Source: Amycolatopsis japonica
Lineage (GTDB): Bacteria > Actinomycetota > Actinomycetes > Mycobacteriales > Pseudonocardiaceae
NCBI RefSeq assembly: GCF_000732925.1
Contig: NZ_CP008953.1
Coordinates: forward strand, 868,001 to 932,000
DNA: 64,000 nt
Direction of reading: 5' to 3'
In this document: positions 17,199-27,407 of the stretch, piece after piece
How positions within the stretch are numbered: position 1 is the first letter of the stretch
Layout of the letters: each line of letters starts with the position of its first letter
The notes under the pieces: generated by a model
The model's input: only the letters and a program-made list of their open reading frames with translations
Databases searched by the model: none
What the model was told of the DNA's origin: nothing
Made by a program: the position numbers and the translations under genes

Positions 17199-17744
17199 CT
17201 ACGAAAGGATGCTGCCGCCGAAGTCGTCGTCATCGTCGTCCTGCGTGCGGCGGCGGCGCGGGATCGGCTTCGGCTGAGGTGGGTTCTGGGGCGGGTTCGC
17301 CTGCGAGGGCTCGTCGTCCTCCGGGCCGAAGCGGTGGTGCCGCTCGGGTTCCGGCGGTGCGAGGTTCTCCTCGGGCGGAGCCTCCGGGAAGGTGCTCTGC
17401 GCTTCCGCGATCACCCTGTTCGCCGTCTCGTCGCTTGTGCCGACGGTCTCGGCCATCGCCGCCTGCAGCAGTTCCGGGATCCGCGACTGCGCGAGCTGGA
17501 CGAGGCGCATGACCTGCGACGAGACCTCCGCCATCCGTTTGCCGCTCGCGGCTTCGGAGATGACGAGGTTCGTGAGGAGGCCCTTCGAGTCGATGGTGAC
17601 CTCGATGGTGTTGTCCTTCGACCGCTCGGTCACGGTCTGACCCTGCATGCGGGCGGCCATCGCCTGATAGCGCGCGGCGGTCTCCTGGATCTGCTTCGTC
17701 CAGTTGTCCACCATGCGTTCGCTGGCGTCGACGTTGTCCGGCAT
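17199..17744 (-). CDS. YbaB/EbfC-family protein of ESX loci (EspL-like)
   Basis: The 181-residue product's first 100 residues are helix-strand-strand-helix-like, with the phrase TIEVTIDSKGLLTNLVIS typical of the YbaB/EbfC fold. The tail is Pro-rich, then strongly basic (IPRRRRTQ), then acidic (DDDDDDFGG). YbaB-like proteins of this length often head actinobacterial operons encoding EspC-like and WXG-type substrates, where a chaperone or assembly role is assumed. The ATG at 17744 has GGAAGGG upstream. The gene starts the minus-strand operon and lies 32 bases before the EspC-like gene. DNA or nucleoid binding, known for some family members, cannot be assumed here. Confidence 0.78.
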   Translation of the reverse strand: MPDNVDASERMVDNWTKQIQETAARYQAMAARMQGQTVTERSKDNTIEVTIDSKGLLTNLVISEAASGKRMAEVSSQVMRLVQLAQSRIPELLQAAMAETVGTSDETANRVIAEAQSTFPEAPPEENLAPPEPERHHRFGPEDDEPSQANPPQNPPQPKPIPRRRRTQDDDDDDFGGSILS

Positions 17745-17879
17745 CGGGACCCTTCCAAGCTGCGTGCTGACGTCTTCACACTGACGGTCCGGAGAGGTCT
17801 CCGGTTCCGGGTGCGCTCGAAGTTTAGTTCCCGTCCGGTGTACCACCCACCGCCGACAAAGTCGGCCCCGTCACGTAGC

Positions 17880-17922
17880 GAAAGGGCCCTCCACCGCACA
17901 AAGTGCGATGAAGAGCCCTTTC
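17880..17922 (-). terminator. Terminator hairpin downstream of hpd
   Basis: Outer arms GAAAGGGC (17880-17887) and GCCCTTTC (17915-17922) surround an inner hairpin CGCAC/GTGCG at 17895-17907. It lies 22 bases after the hpd stop and upstream of the toxin operon, so it insulates the two minus-strand units. Confidence 0.65.
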
Positions 17923-17943
17923 ACGCCCTGCGAACTGCCGGGG

Positions 17944-19182
<1,239 letters not shown>

Positions 19183-19265
19183 TCAAAGATTTCACTGCGC
19201 ACTATGACCAGTCGAAGCAGGGTGCGCGCAGTCAAAGTGGACAACCTGTTCAGGAGGAAGGCTCG

Positions 19266-19739
19266 ATGTCGGAAGCGCTCGACGCACTGGACGCGCGGCT
19301 GCTGCTGTTGCTCACCGACTCGCCCCGGCTCGGCGTGCTCGAATGCGCCCGCCGTCTCGGCGTCGCGCGGGGCACCGTGCAGGCGCGGCTGGACCGGTTG
19401 ACCGAACGCGGGATCCTCGGCGGGTTCCCGCCCGAACTAGACCTCGCGGCGATGGGATACGGCCTCACCGCGTTCGCCGTCCTGGAGATCGCGCAGGGCC
19501 GCCGGGCCGAGGTCGCGGAGGCGCTGTCCGCCATCGACGAAGTCTGCGAGGTCCACGCGACGACCGGGCAGGGCGACCTTTTCGTGCGGATGGTCGCGCG
19601 CAACAACGACGACCTGCAGCGGGTGGTGGACGAGGTGGTCGGCGCGCCGTACGTGCGGCGGACGTCGACGTCGATCGCGTTGTCGACGCCGGTTCCGCCG
19701 CGCGTACGGCCGCTGCTGGAACGGCTGGCGAGGAGCTAG
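19266..19739 (+). CDS. Lrp/AsnC-family transcriptional regulator
   Basis: The 157-residue regulator has an N-terminal winged helix-turn-helix (LDALDARLLLLLTDSP through ARLDRLTERGILGGF) and a C-terminal RAM domain (about 65-145) with VCEVHATTGQGDLFVRMVAR, the amino-acid effector fold. The ATG at 19266 follows AGGAGGAAG. The position divergent to hpd suggests that it senses an aromatic amino acid or pathway intermediate and controls hpd, and perhaps itself. No operator could be fixed with confidence in the 122-base gap. Confidence 0.88.
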   Translation: MSEALDALDARLLLLLTDSPRLGVLECARRLGVARGTVQARLDRLTERGILGGFPPELDLAAMGYGLTAFAVLEIAQGRRAEVAEALSAIDEVCEVHATTGQGDLFVRMVARNNDDLQRVVDEVVGAPYVRRTSTSIALSTPVPPRVRPLLERLARS

Positions 19740-19784
19740 GCGGTGACGGATCCCGGCGCGTTCCTGAACGGTCGGCGCTGTGTT

Positions 19785-19831
19785 GCGAAAGCCACTTTCG
19801 GGACATCTGATGTCCCGAAAGTGGCTTTCGC
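19785..19831. repeat. Long palindrome, family C copy 1
   Basis: Perfect 21-base arms at 19785-19805 and 19811-19831 surround the loop TCTGA. The outer stem is GCGAAAGCCACTTTCG, with apex arm GGACA. It lies between the convergent Lrp and MBL genes and is followed 87 bases later by copy 2. Confidence 0.8.
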
Positions 19832-19917
19832 GACGTGCCCCGTCGACGGCTGGGGCGCTGGTCAGCCCAAAGGGCACAGCGTCGTCGGCTGGGCGGGGCG
19901 ATCCGCCGGGGCGCGTT

Positions 19918-19964
19918 GCGAAAGCCACTTTCGCAACTTTCAACGTTGCGAAAGTGGCTTTCGC
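19918..19964. repeat. Long palindrome, family C copy 2
   Basis: Perfect 20-base arms at 19918-19937 and 19945-19964 share the outer stem GCGAAAGCCACTTTCG with copy 1, but the apex differs (CAAC, loop TTTCAAC). It may act with copy 1 as a terminator for both flanking genes. Confidence 0.8.
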
Positions 19965-19999
19965 GGCGTCGCCACATGGACCACGAAGCCGGCGAGGAG

Positions 20000-20803
20000 C
20001 TAGCCCACCTGGCTCAGGTACCGCTTCGCCGACCGCTGGACCGCCTCGTGCCCGTCGGTGCGGATGATCGCGTCCCACCAGGCGCCGTAGATCGCCTCGA
20101 ACGCGTACGGTTCGAGCAGTTCGGCCGCGCGGCGGACGACCTCGGGGCGCTCCGGGATCAGATTCGGGTAGCTGTACATCATGCCGACGAAGCGGCGGTC
20201 CGGGATGACCTGCAGGATGTCGCCCGAGAGCACCGCGCCGCGGCCGTTCTCCCCGCCCGGCCAGTGCAGCACGGTCCCGCCGGCGAAATGCACGCCGAGG
20301 TTGATGAGCCGCAGGTCGGGGGCGACGTCGAGGGTCGTCCCGCTCCACAGCTTGATCGCCGGATCCGGCCTGCCGATCCACTGCTGGTCGCCCTCGTGCA
20401 GGTAGACCGGCACGTCGAAGGCGTGGGCCCATTCGACCATGGTGGTGTAGTAGTGCGGGTGGCTGATCGCGATGCCGGTGAGGCCGCCGAGGTCACGGAC
20501 CTTGGCGACGAGGTCGTCGTCGATGAAGCCCGCGCAGTCCCACAGGAAGTTGCCGGATTCGGCCTTGACCAGCAGTGCGCGCTCGCCGATGGCGAAGTTG
20601 GGAGTGGACCCGACCCCGATGAGGCCGGGGCCCTGCTCCTCGATGCGTGCCTGGTACGTCCCGCTCGCGCGGACGGTGTCCAGATCGGTCCAGCGCTGTC
20701 CGGCCTGCGGGATGTACTGACGTTCGTCCTCGCAGATCGGGCAGTCCGACCGGGGTTCCGCGTACTGCATGCCGCAGGCGACGCAGATGGGTAGTTCGCT
20801 CAT
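20000..20803 (-). CDS. MBL-fold metallo-hydrolase with N-terminal zinc ribbon
   Basis: The 267-residue product begins with CVACGMQYAEPRSDCPIC, two CxxC knuckles that form a small rubredoxin/zinc-ribbon-like module. A metallo-beta-lactamase-like domain follows. Candidate metal ligands are the histidines of ISHPHYYTTMVEW, the His of GVHFAGGTVLHW and the Asp of VLSGDILQV. The classical HxHxDH is modified (HPHYYTT), so the metal site and reaction are uncertain. The ATG at 20803 has GGAGGGAAACG upstream. It is convergent with the Lrp gene. Substrate is unknown. Confidence 0.82.
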   Translation of the reverse strand: MSELPICVACGMQYAEPRSDCPICEDERQYIPQAGQRWTDLDTVRASGTYQARIEEQGPGLIGVGSTPNFAIGERALLVKAESGNFLWDCAGFIDDDLVAKVRDLGGLTGIAISHPHYYTTMVEWAHAFDVPVYLHEGDQQWIGRPDPAIKLWSGTTLDVAPDLRLINLGVHFAGGTVLHWPGGENGRGAVLSGDILQVIPDRRFVGMMYSYPNLIPERPEVVRRAAELLEPYAFEAIYGAWWDAIIRTDGHEAVQRSAKRYLSQVG

Positions 20804-20883
20804 CGTTTCCCTCCAGAATTCTCCGGAGGTCACGCTAACGGCTCATATGCGCGCCCGGCCATGGGAGCCGGGCGCGCGGGAGG

Positions 20884-21375
20884 CTACTTGCCGGTGTACG
20901 GCACGGCCTTGACGAGCGTCACCTTCTGGATGCTGCCGTTGGGCAGCTCGTACTCGCGGGTCTCGCCCTCTTTGGCGCCGAGCAGCGCCTTGCCGAGCGG
21001 GGACTCCGGCGAGTAGACGTCCAGGTCGCCCTCGGTGCCCTCTTCACGGGTCGCCAAGAGGAAGTTCTCGTCCTCGTCGTCGCCGTCGTAACGCACGGTG
21101 AGGACCTTGCCCGGTCCGGCGCTGCCGTCGTTGGCGGGCGGCTCGCCCACCTTGGCCGAGCGGAGGAGCTCCTGGAGGTGGCGGATGCGGGCCTCGTGCT
21201 GGCCCTGCTCCTCACGGGCGGCGTGGTAGCCGCCGTTCTCCTTGAGGTCGCCCTCTTCCCGGCTGTCGTTGATCTTCGCAGCGATGACCGGGCGGAGCTC
21301 GATGTAGTGGTCGAGTTCCTGCTTGAGCCTGTCGTAGGCATCCTGGGTCAGCCAGGTCACCTTTGTGTCGCTCAC
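20884..21375 (-). CDS. greA: Transcription elongation factor GreA
   Basis: The 163-residue factor stimulates transcript cleavage by backtracked RNA polymerase. The N-terminal coiled coil carries the acidic tip region ([23 protein letters not shown]) and the C-terminal FKBP-like domain contains [19 protein letters not shown] favour the GTG at 21375 ([12 protein letters not shown]): AGGAG is nine bases upstream and mycobacterial GreA begins the same way. The ATG three codons earlier sits directly on the AGGAG. It is the probable counterpart of Rv1080c and lies downstream of the DUF4307 gene on the same strand, with a terminator between them. Confidence 0.95.
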   Translation of the reverse strand: MSDTKVTWLTQDAYDRLKQELDHYIELRPVIAAKINDSREEGDLKENGGYHAAREEQGQHEARIRHLQELLRSAKVGEPPANDGSAGPGKVLTVRYDGDDEDENFLLATREEGTEGDLDVYSPESPLGKALLGAKEGETREYELPNGSIQKVTLVKAVPYTGK

Positions 21376-21470
21376 GGTCACCATCTCCTAGTAGGGCCTG
21401 CCAGGCTTGGGTGTACAAGCCGGCCACCGGACCGGCATGGCGCGCCGGCCTGGCTGAGATAAAGGAAAAA

Positions 21471-21491
21471 CACGGCCCGTCTTGGGCCGTG
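21471..21491 (-). terminator. Rho-independent terminator after the DUF4307 gene
   Basis: On the minus strand the arms CACGGCCC/GGGCCGTG (8 bp, 5-base loop) are followed at once by TTTTTCC, the classical stem plus U-run. It lies between the DUF4307 stop (21584) and the greA start. Confidence 0.8.
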
Positions 21492-21583
21492 CCGGTAGAT
21501 CAGAGTAACACGGCGCGAGGTATCGCCGCCGGTGGAATTCGGTCGCGCCTCGGCGTTGGGCGCCTGTTTCACCCCGTTGGCCG

Positions 21584-22039
21584 CTATGGCCTTGACAGGT
21601 ACCGTGGTACGTCGTATGAGCATCCGAAGATATCAGCCGTGACCGGCTTTCCGATGCTCTTGATGGTGGTCGTCACCCGGCTGTTCTTCGAACCAGGCTG
21701 AACGAGGACCTCTTTACGGCCGCTTTCCGCGCCCGCCTTGTCACGGACCCGGACGACGCACACACCGGGACGGTTCACATCGTCCCTGGTCACGTTGATG
21801 GTGATCTCCATCGCGTCGCCCGGCTTCTCGTCAAACGAGACGCGTTCGCCCTCGATGGGCGCGCTGCCGAAGTTCGTGTACGCGACATAGGCGATCCCGC
21901 CGCTGACCAGCAGCGCGACCAGGGCGAACACCAGGCGCCGCCAGCGGGCGGGCTTCGCGGAGCGGGTCTTGCCGTACCGGTCTCCCGGCACGTCCATCCG
22001 GGTGCTTTCCGCGGTGGGAGCGTCCTGTCCCGTGCTCAA
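21584..22039 (-). CDS. DUF4307 single-pass membrane protein
   Basis: The 151-residue product has a cytoplasmic N-terminus (about 35 residues), one membrane helix ([21 protein letters not shown]) and an extracytoplasmic beta-rich domain. That domain has two cysteines ([10 protein letters not shown] and DIFGCSYDV) that could form a disulfide. The start is TTG at 22039 with GGGAGG seven bases upstream; an internal ATG at 21997 is a weaker option. It corresponds in position to Rv1081c and is divergent from mca. Function is unknown. Confidence 0.8.
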   Translation of the reverse strand: MSTGQDAPTAESTRMDVPGDRYGKTRSAKPARWRRLVFALVALLVSGGIAYVAYTNFGSAPIEGERVSFDEKPGDAMEITINVTRDDVNRPGVCVVRVRDKAGAESGRKEVLVQPGSKNSRVTTTIKSIGKPVTADIFGCSYDVPRYLSRP

Positions 22040-22185
22040 CCCGGGCCTCCCGGTTGGTGTCGTCGTGCTCGCAGGGACAATGGGGTCGTATGCGAGTGGT
22101 TCCCCTCGAGTATCCGCGCCCGGCCGGGCGAGCCGTCAGGCAGGGTCTGGAGGGGAATAGGGAACGAGAAGGGGACGTTCGGAGC

Positions 22186-23079
22186 ATGGTGTCTGCCGAT
22201 GAACCGCCGAAGTCACGCCTCCGCCTGATGGCGGTGCACGCGCACCCCGACGACGAGTCGAGCAAGGGTGCCGCCACCATGGCCAAGTACGCCGCCGAGG
22301 GGCACGAGGTCATGGTCGTGACCTGCACCGGTGGCGAAGCGGGCAGTGTGCTGAACCCGGCCATGGACCGTCCCGAAGTACTGACCAACATGACCGAGAT
22401 CCGCCGGGAGGAGATGGCCCGCGCGGCCAAGATCCTCGGCGTGAGCCACACCTGGCTCGGGTTCATCGACTCGGGTCTGCCTGAAGGCGACCCGCTTCCC
22501 CCGGTCCCCGAGGGCTCGTTCGCGGTCATCCCGCTCGAAGAGTCCACCGGTGCGCTCGTGAAGGTCATCCGCGAGTTCCGCCCGCACGTGATCGTCACCT
22601 ACGACGAGAACGGCGGCTATCCGCACCCCGACCACATCCGCACGCACGAGATCTCGGTCGCGGCCTTCGACGCCGCGGGCGAGGCGGAGCGGTACCCGGA
22701 CGCCGGTGAGCCGTGGCAGCCGATGAAGCTGTACTACGTGCACGGGTTCTCGCGCGCCAGGATGACCGTGTTCCACGAGGGCCTGCTCGCGCGCGGCCTG
22801 GAGTCGCCGTACGAGGAGTGGCTCAAGTCGTGGGACCCGGACAAGGCCGACGTCATGGAGCGGGTGACCACGCGCGTCGAATGCGGCGAGTACTTCGAGC
22901 AGCGTGACGAGGCGCTCAAGGCGCACGCCACCCAGATCGACCCGAACAGCCGCTGGTTCGCCGTCCCGCGCGACCTGCAGCGCGAGGTCTGGCCGACCGA
23001 GGAGTACGAGCTGGTCCGCTCACTGGTGGACAGCACCCTGCCGGAGGACGATCTGTTCGCCGGCTTGAAGGAGGGCTAA
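22186..23079 (+). CDS. mca: Mycothiol S-conjugate amidase
   Basis: The 297-residue zinc amidase cleaves mycothiol S-conjugates so that the mercapturic acid is exported. The zinc motif [11 protein letters not shown] (His20, Asp23) lies near the N-terminus and the second ligand in [12 protein letters not shown] (about 147-150). The sequence follows mycobacterial Mca (Rv1082) closely, including [21 protein letters not shown] start at ATG 22186, just before the conserved [13 protein letters not shown]; a GTG one codon later is also possible. The gene marks the organism as a mycothiol producer. Its stop overlaps the next start by one base (TAATG). Confidence 0.95.
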   Translation: MVSADEPPKSRLRLMAVHAHPDDESSKGAATMAKYAAEGHEVMVVTCTGGEAGSVLNPAMDRPEVLTNMTEIRREEMARAAKILGVSHTWLGFIDSGLPEGDPLPPVPEGSFAVIPLEESTGALVKVIREFRPHVIVTYDENGGYPHPDHIRTHEISVAAFDAAGEAERYPDAGEPWQPMKLYYVHGFSRARMTVFHEGLLARGLESPYEEWLKSWDPDKADVMERVTTRVECGEYFEQRDEALKAHATQIDPNSRWFAVPRDLQREVWPTEEYELVRSLVDSTLPEDDLFAGLKEG

Positions 23080-23414
23080 TGAGTTTCGTGGTGCCGGCGT
23101 TCGCCGTCGTTCCGGTGACGGTGTCGTCGCAGTTCCTGGCGCAGCAGCCCGGCAACGGCGACAACGGCGGCCAAGGTGAGGACTTCGGCAAGTCGTCGCC
23201 GGTGGGTTTCCTGATCCTGATCCTGTTCCTGATCGCCGTCGCGCTGCTGGTGCGGTCGATGACCAAGCACCTGAAGCGGCTGCCGGAGAGCTTCGACGAG
23301 CCCGCCGCTCCCGCGGAGGAGGTTCCCGCTTCGGCCGAGGAGGCTCCCGAAGCCCCGAAGGCCGAGAGCGAGCCGGTCGCGAAGGCCGAGAAGCCGACCG
23401 CCAAGTCCGACTGA
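23079..23414 (+). CDS. Small single-pass membrane protein downstream of mca
   Basis: The 111-residue product has a hydrophobic N-terminus, a central helix (SPVGFLILILFLIAVALLV), a short basic stretch (TKHLKRLP) and an Ala/Glu/Pro-rich tail. It is translationally coupled to mca by a one-base overlap. The counterpart position in M. tuberculosis is Rv1083. Function is unknown; the coupling suggests a role connected with Mca or export of its products, which is only inference. Confidence 0.75.
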   Translation: MSFVVPAFAVVPVTVSSQFLAQQPGNGDNGGQGEDFGKSSPVGFLILILFLIAVALLVRSMTKHLKRLPESFDEPAAPAEEVPASAEEAPEAPKAESEPVAKAEKPTAKSD

Positions 23415-23422
23415 GCGCTGCC

Positions 23423-23469
23423 ATGAAAGGTCCTTTCCTTGCAAATTTCGCAAGGAAAGGACCTTTCAT
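23423..23469. repeat. Long palindrome, family B copy 1
   Basis: Perfect 20-base arms (ATGAAAGGTCCTTTCCTTGC at 23423-23442, complement at 23450-23469) surround a 7-base loop. It lies between convergent genes. A closely related copy with 26-base arms is at 53281-53339. Confidence 0.82.
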
Positions 23470-23486
23470 AGCATTTCCGAAGCGCG

Positions 23487-25979
23487 TCAGAGGCGCGGGT
23501 CGACCGGATCCGACTCCAGCGCCAGCACGGCGAACACGCACTCGTGCACCCGCCACAGCGGTTCCCCGCGCGCCAGCCGCTCCAGCGCCTCGAGCCCCAG
23601 CGCGTACTCGCGCGACGCCAGCGCCCGCTTCCGGTTGAGACCCCGCTTGCGAAGGCGCGAGAGGTTCTCCGGCAGCGTGTAGTCCGGCCCGTAGATGATC
23701 CGCAGGTACTCGCGTCCGCGCACCTTCACCCCCGGCTGAACCAACCCGCGCGCGCCGCGCGTCAGGTTCGCCGCCGGTTTGACGACCATGCCCTCGCCGC
23801 CCGCGCCGGTCAGCTCCAGCCACCATGCGACGCCGCGTGTCACCGACGCCGGGTCGGTGGTGTCGACGGCCAGCGTCCGCGTGCGGGTGAACCGGTCGCC
23901 GGTGAGCCGGTCCAGCAGCGCAAGGTGCCACTCGTGCGGCCGGTCGTGGTACGCGTGTCCCTCCGACGCCAGGATCTGGAACGGCGCCAGCCGGACACCG
24001 TCGAGGCCGTCGGTCGGCCAGCAGTAACGCCGGTACGCCTGCCGGTACGCGTCCACAGTGGACTCGCGAGTCCTGGTGCGCGCCAACAGTTCCGACACGT
24101 CGATCCCGCGAGCCGCGGCCGCGTCCAGTGAAGCGACGGCGGCGGGCAGCACGGACTGCGCCGCCGCCCCGACGGCCGCGTACTGGCCCGAGATCAGCGA
24201 ACCGGCCTTCGCGCTCCACGGCAGCAACTCCGTGTCGAGCAGCAGCCAGCCGGTGTCCAGCTCCTCGAACAGTTCCGACGCCGCTTCCCGCACATCGGCG
24301 AGCAGCCGCGCGTTCTGGTCCGGACTGAAGAACGGACGGCCGGTGCGGGTGTAGACCGCGCCGGGTCCCGGGATCCCGAACCGCGCGGGAGCCACGTCGT
24401 CGTCACGGCACACGAGCACGACGGCCCGCGAACCCATGTGCTTCTCCTCGCACAGGACGTGATCGACACCCGCCGCGCGGAACTCGGCGAAAGCCTCCTC
24501 GGGATGTTCCAGGTAGCCGTCCGTGGCGGACGTCGAACACGGCGCCATGGTCGGCGGAAGGTACGGCAGCCAGCGCGGGTCGACGGCGAAACGGCTCATC
24601 ACCTCGAGTGCCGCCGCCGATTGCTCGGCGGAGACCCCGACCCGGCCGTGGTGCCGGGTCTCGACGATCCGCTTCCCGGTGACGTCGCCCAGTTCCAGCA
24701 CCGCGGGTTCGCGTCCACCCAACGGCCGCGCCGGTTCGAGCGGCCGGGCGGGCTCGTACCAGACCTTCTTCGCCTTCACCGAGACGACTTCCCGCTCCGG
24801 ATAACGTAAAGCGGTCAGCTTGCCGCCGAACACGCAGCCCGTGTCGAGACACATGGTCCCGTTGATCCACTCCGGCTCCAACGTCGGCGTGTGTCCATAG
24901 AGGACCATCGCCTTGCCGCGGTAGTCGCGCGCCCAGGGCAACCGGACCGGCAGGCCGTACTCGTCGGTCTCGCCGGTCGTGTCGCCGTAGAGCGCGGTGC
25001 TCCGCACCCGGCCGGACGCGCGTCCGTGGAACTTCTCGGGCAGGCCTGCGTGCGCCACGACGAGCTTGCCGCCGTCGAGGACATAGTGCGCGATGAGCCC
25101 TTCGCAGAAGGCGTGCGCCTTCGCGCGAAAGTCCTCGTCCTGCGCGGAAAGCTGCTCCAGCGACTCCGCGAGGCCGTGCGTGGTCTTGACCTTGCGCCCG
25201 TTGAGCGCGCGGACCAGTTTCTGTTCGTGGTTCCCGCAGACGACCAGCGCACTGCCCGCCTCGGCCATCGCCATCACGCGGCGCAGTACGCCCGGGGTGT
25301 CGGGGCCGCGGTCGACGAGGTCGCCGACGAACACCGCGGTCCGTCCCTCCGGGTGCACGCCGTCGACGTAGCCCAGTTCGACGAGCAGTTCGTCCAGTTC
25401 CTCGCGGCAGCCGTGGACGTCGCCGATGACGTCGAACGGTCCGGTGAGGTCGCGACGGTCGTTGCGCAGCGGCTCGACGACGATCTCCGCTTCGGCGATC
25501 TCGGCCTCGCTCCGCAACACGTGCACACGACGGAAACCCTCGCGCTCCAACGACTTCAGCGAGCGGTGCAGTTCACCGCGCTGACGCCGGACGACGTGCT
25601 CGCCGAAATCGCGGTCCGGCCGGGCCTCGTTGCGTTCCTGGCAGACCTTCACGGGCAGATCCAGCACGATCGCCGTCGGCAGGACGTCGTACTCCTTCGC
25701 CAGCTTCAGCAGGCTCGCCCGCGATGCGCGCTGGACGTTCGTCGCGTCGATGACGGTGATCCGTCCCGCTTCGAGCCGCTTCGCCGCGACGTAGTGGAGC
25801 ACGTCGAAAGCGGCGCCCGAGGCGCTCTGGTCGTTCTCGTCGTCGGCCACCAGGCCGCGGAAGTAGTCGCTGGACAGCACCTGCGTCGGCGCGAAATGCG
25901 TCCGCGCGAAGGTCGACTTGCCGGAGCCGGAGGCGCCGACGAGCACGACGAGGGACATGTCGGGAATGGTCAGTTTCAT
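23487..25979 (-). CDS. pnkp: Polynucleotide kinase-phosphatase with ligase domain (bacterial Pnkp)
   Basis: This 830-residue three-domain RNA-repair enzyme heals and seals broken RNA. The N-terminal kinase has the P-loop GASGSGKST (15-23). The central binuclear phosphoesterase shows IGDVHGC, GDLVDRGPD, CGNHEQ, AHAGLP and YGHTP. The C-terminal adenylyltransferase has the nucleotide lysine in CEEKHMGSRA (about 513) and motif EGMVVKP, so all three domains look intact. Its ATG overlaps the hen1 TGA by four bases (ATGA). Bacterial Pnkp ligates poorly unless Hen1 is present, so the coupled pair is functionally coherent. The likely substrate is tRNA cut by ribotoxins. Confidence 0.95.
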   Translation of the reverse strand: MKLTIPDMSLVVLVGASGSGKSTFARTHFAPTQVLSSDYFRGLVADDENDQSASGAAFDVLHYVAAKRLEAGRITVIDATNVQRASRASLLKLAKEYDVLPTAIVLDLPVKVCQERNEARPDRDFGEHVVRRQRGELHRSLKSLEREGFRRVHVLRSEAEIAEAEIVVEPLRNDRRDLTGPFDVIGDVHGCREELDELLVELGYVDGVHPEGRTAVFVGDLVDRGPDTPGVLRRVMAMAEAGSALVVCGNHEQKLVRALNGRKVKTTHGLAESLEQLSAQDEDFRAKAHAFCEGLIAHYVLDGGKLVVAHAGLPEKFHGRASGRVRSTALYGDTTGETDEYGLPVRLPWARDYRGKAMVLYGHTPTLEPEWINGTMCLDTGCVFGGKLTALRYPEREVVSVKAKKVWYEPARPLEPARPLGGREPAVLELGDVTGKRIVETRHHGRVGVSAEQSAAALEVMSRFAVDPRWLPYLPPTMAPCSTSATDGYLEHPEEAFAEFRAAGVDHVLCEEKHMGSRAVVLVCRDDDVAPARFGIPGPGAVYTRTGRPFFSPDQNARLLADVREAASELFEELDTGWLLLDTELLPWSAKAGSLISGQYAAVGAAAQSVLPAAVASLDAAAARGIDVSELLARTRTRESTVDAYRQAYRRYCWPTDGLDGVRLAPFQILASEGHAYHDRPHEWHLALLDRLTGDRFTRTRTLAVDTTDPASVTRGVAWWLELTGAGGEGMVVKPAANLTRGARGLVQPGVKVRGREYLRIIYGPDYTLPENLSRLRKRGLNRKRALASREYALGLEALERLARGEPLWRVHECVFAVLALESDPVDPRL

Positions 25980-27331
25980 GCCACGGCCTCCTTTCGAGAC
26001 GTGAAGACCGCCATTTGGGTCGGCGGTCCTGATTCCTGGGACTCCTGTCCCACCGGCAGGTGGCGGACGTCGTAGCCGCGCCGTGCCGCGACTCCTTCGG
26101 CCCACGTACGGAACTGCTCGCGTGTCCACTCGAAACGGTGGTCGGCGTGCCGGAACCGGCCTTCTTCGAGGAATTCGAAGTGCCGGTTGTACTCGGCGTT
26201 CGGCGTCGTGACGAGCACCGTGCGCGGCGCGGCGACCCCGAACACGGCGTGCTCCAGCGCGGGCAGGCGCTCCTCGTCGACGTGCTCGATCACCTCCATC
26301 AGCACGGCCGCGTCGTAGCCGGCCAGCGACGGATCCGCGTAGGTCAGCGCGGACTGCTTCAGGGTGATTCGCGACTTGTCCTTCAGTCGCTTTTCGGCGA
26401 TGTCGAGTGCGCTCGCGGAAACGTCGACACCGACGATCTCGGTGAACGACGGCTCCTTCTGCAACACGCGCAGCAACGCGCCACCACCGCAGCCGAGGTC
26501 GAGCACACGCCGTGCGCCCGCCGCCCGGAGCGCCGCGAGCACACTGCCCTGACGCTGGACGGCCAGCGGTTCGGGCCGGTCCGGCTGCTCGGTGACCCTG
26601 GCCTCGGCTTCGGCCGGCACGTCGTCCGCCTCGGCGAGCCGGTCGAGCGCGTACGAGACGATCGGGCGACGTCGTTCGAGGTACCGGTTGGTGATCAGGT
26701 CGCGTTCCGGATGCCCGGCGAGCCAGCCTTCACCGACGCGCAGCAGCTTGTCCGCTTCGTCCTGGCCGATCCAGTAATGCTTGTCGCCGTCGAGCGCGGG
26801 CAGCAGCACGTACAGGTGCCGCAACGCGTCGACGACACGCTGCGTGCCGGTCAGCCGGAGATCGACGTAGCGGGAATCGCCCCACTGCGGGAATTCGGGA
26901 TCGAGCGGGACGACCTTCGCCTCGACCTGCCAGCCGAGCGGTTCGAAGAGCTTGTGGACGACCTCTGCGCCGCCGCGCGCGGTCAGCGACGGGACCCGGA
27001 TCTCCAGCGGGAAACGCTCGTCGACCAGCTCCGGCCGGTTCGCGCACCGGCCGGCCAGCGCCGTGGTGAAGGCGGCCCGCAGCGCCACCGCCAGATACGA
27101 GCCGCCCGCGTACGGGCGGTCGTTGACGTACTGGGTCAGCGACGTGCCGCCGCCGCGCACGAGGTCGACCGGGTCGATCTCGACCAGCAGGGAAACGGTG
27201 CAGCGCTCGTCGGCCGCCTCCGGGTAGAAGACGTGCGCCGTCCCGGCCGAGAGCGTGAGCGATTGCGCCTTCTCCGGATGCTTGTGCAGGAGAAAGCCGA
27301 GGTCGGTGGCCGGGTTCCGGGTGGTGGTCAT
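25976..27331 (-). CDS. hen1: 3'-terminal RNA ribose 2'-O-methyltransferase Hen1
   Basis: The 451-residue protein 2'-O-methylates the 3' end at an RNA break before Pnkp seals it, which protects the repaired site from recutting. The N-terminal half (about 1-240) is the bacterial Hen1 ligase-activating domain. The C-terminal half is a methyltransferase with [15 protein letters not shown] (SAM) and the Mn-binding pattern [12 protein letters not shown] plus [13 protein letters not shown] start at ATG 27331 ([13 protein letters not shown]). No clear Shine-Dalgarno precedes it, so translation may be leaderless. It is divergent from the DUF255 gene (76-base gap) and forms a two-gene operon with pnkp. 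Confidence 0.94.
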   Translation of the reverse strand: MTTTRNPATDLGFLLHKHPEKAQSLTLSAGTAHVFYPEAADERCTVSLLVEIDPVDLVRGGGTSLTQYVNDRPYAGGSYLAVALRAAFTTALAGRCANRPELVDERFPLEIRVPSLTARGGAEVVHKLFEPLGWQVEAKVVPLDPEFPQWGDSRYVDLRLTGTQRVVDALRHLYVLLPALDGDKHYWIGQDEADKLLRVGEGWLAGHPERDLITNRYLERRRPIVSYALDRLAEADDVPAEAEARVTEQPDRPEPLAVQRQGSVLAALRAAGARRVLDLGCGGGALLRVLQKEPSFTEIVGVDVSASALDIAEKRLKDKSRITLKQSALTYADPSLAGYDAAVLMEVIEHVDEERLPALEHAVFGVAAPRTVLVTTPNAEYNRHFEFLEEGRFRHADHRFEWTREQFRTWAEGVAARRGYDVRHLPVGQESQESGPPTQMAVFTSRKEAVA

Positions 27332-27407
27332 GGTCAGGAGCACCGGACGAGTGTCGCGCAGACCGCCGCTCCGCGCCCCCGCTTTTCCCGCATGCGACCC
27401 TGGTGAC

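Noticed and set aside
19785..19964. Attachment site or transposon ends
   Set aside because: The paired palindromes resemble inverted ends, but the 86 bases between them encode nothing. There is no transposase and no target duplication; a dispersed palindrome is simpler.
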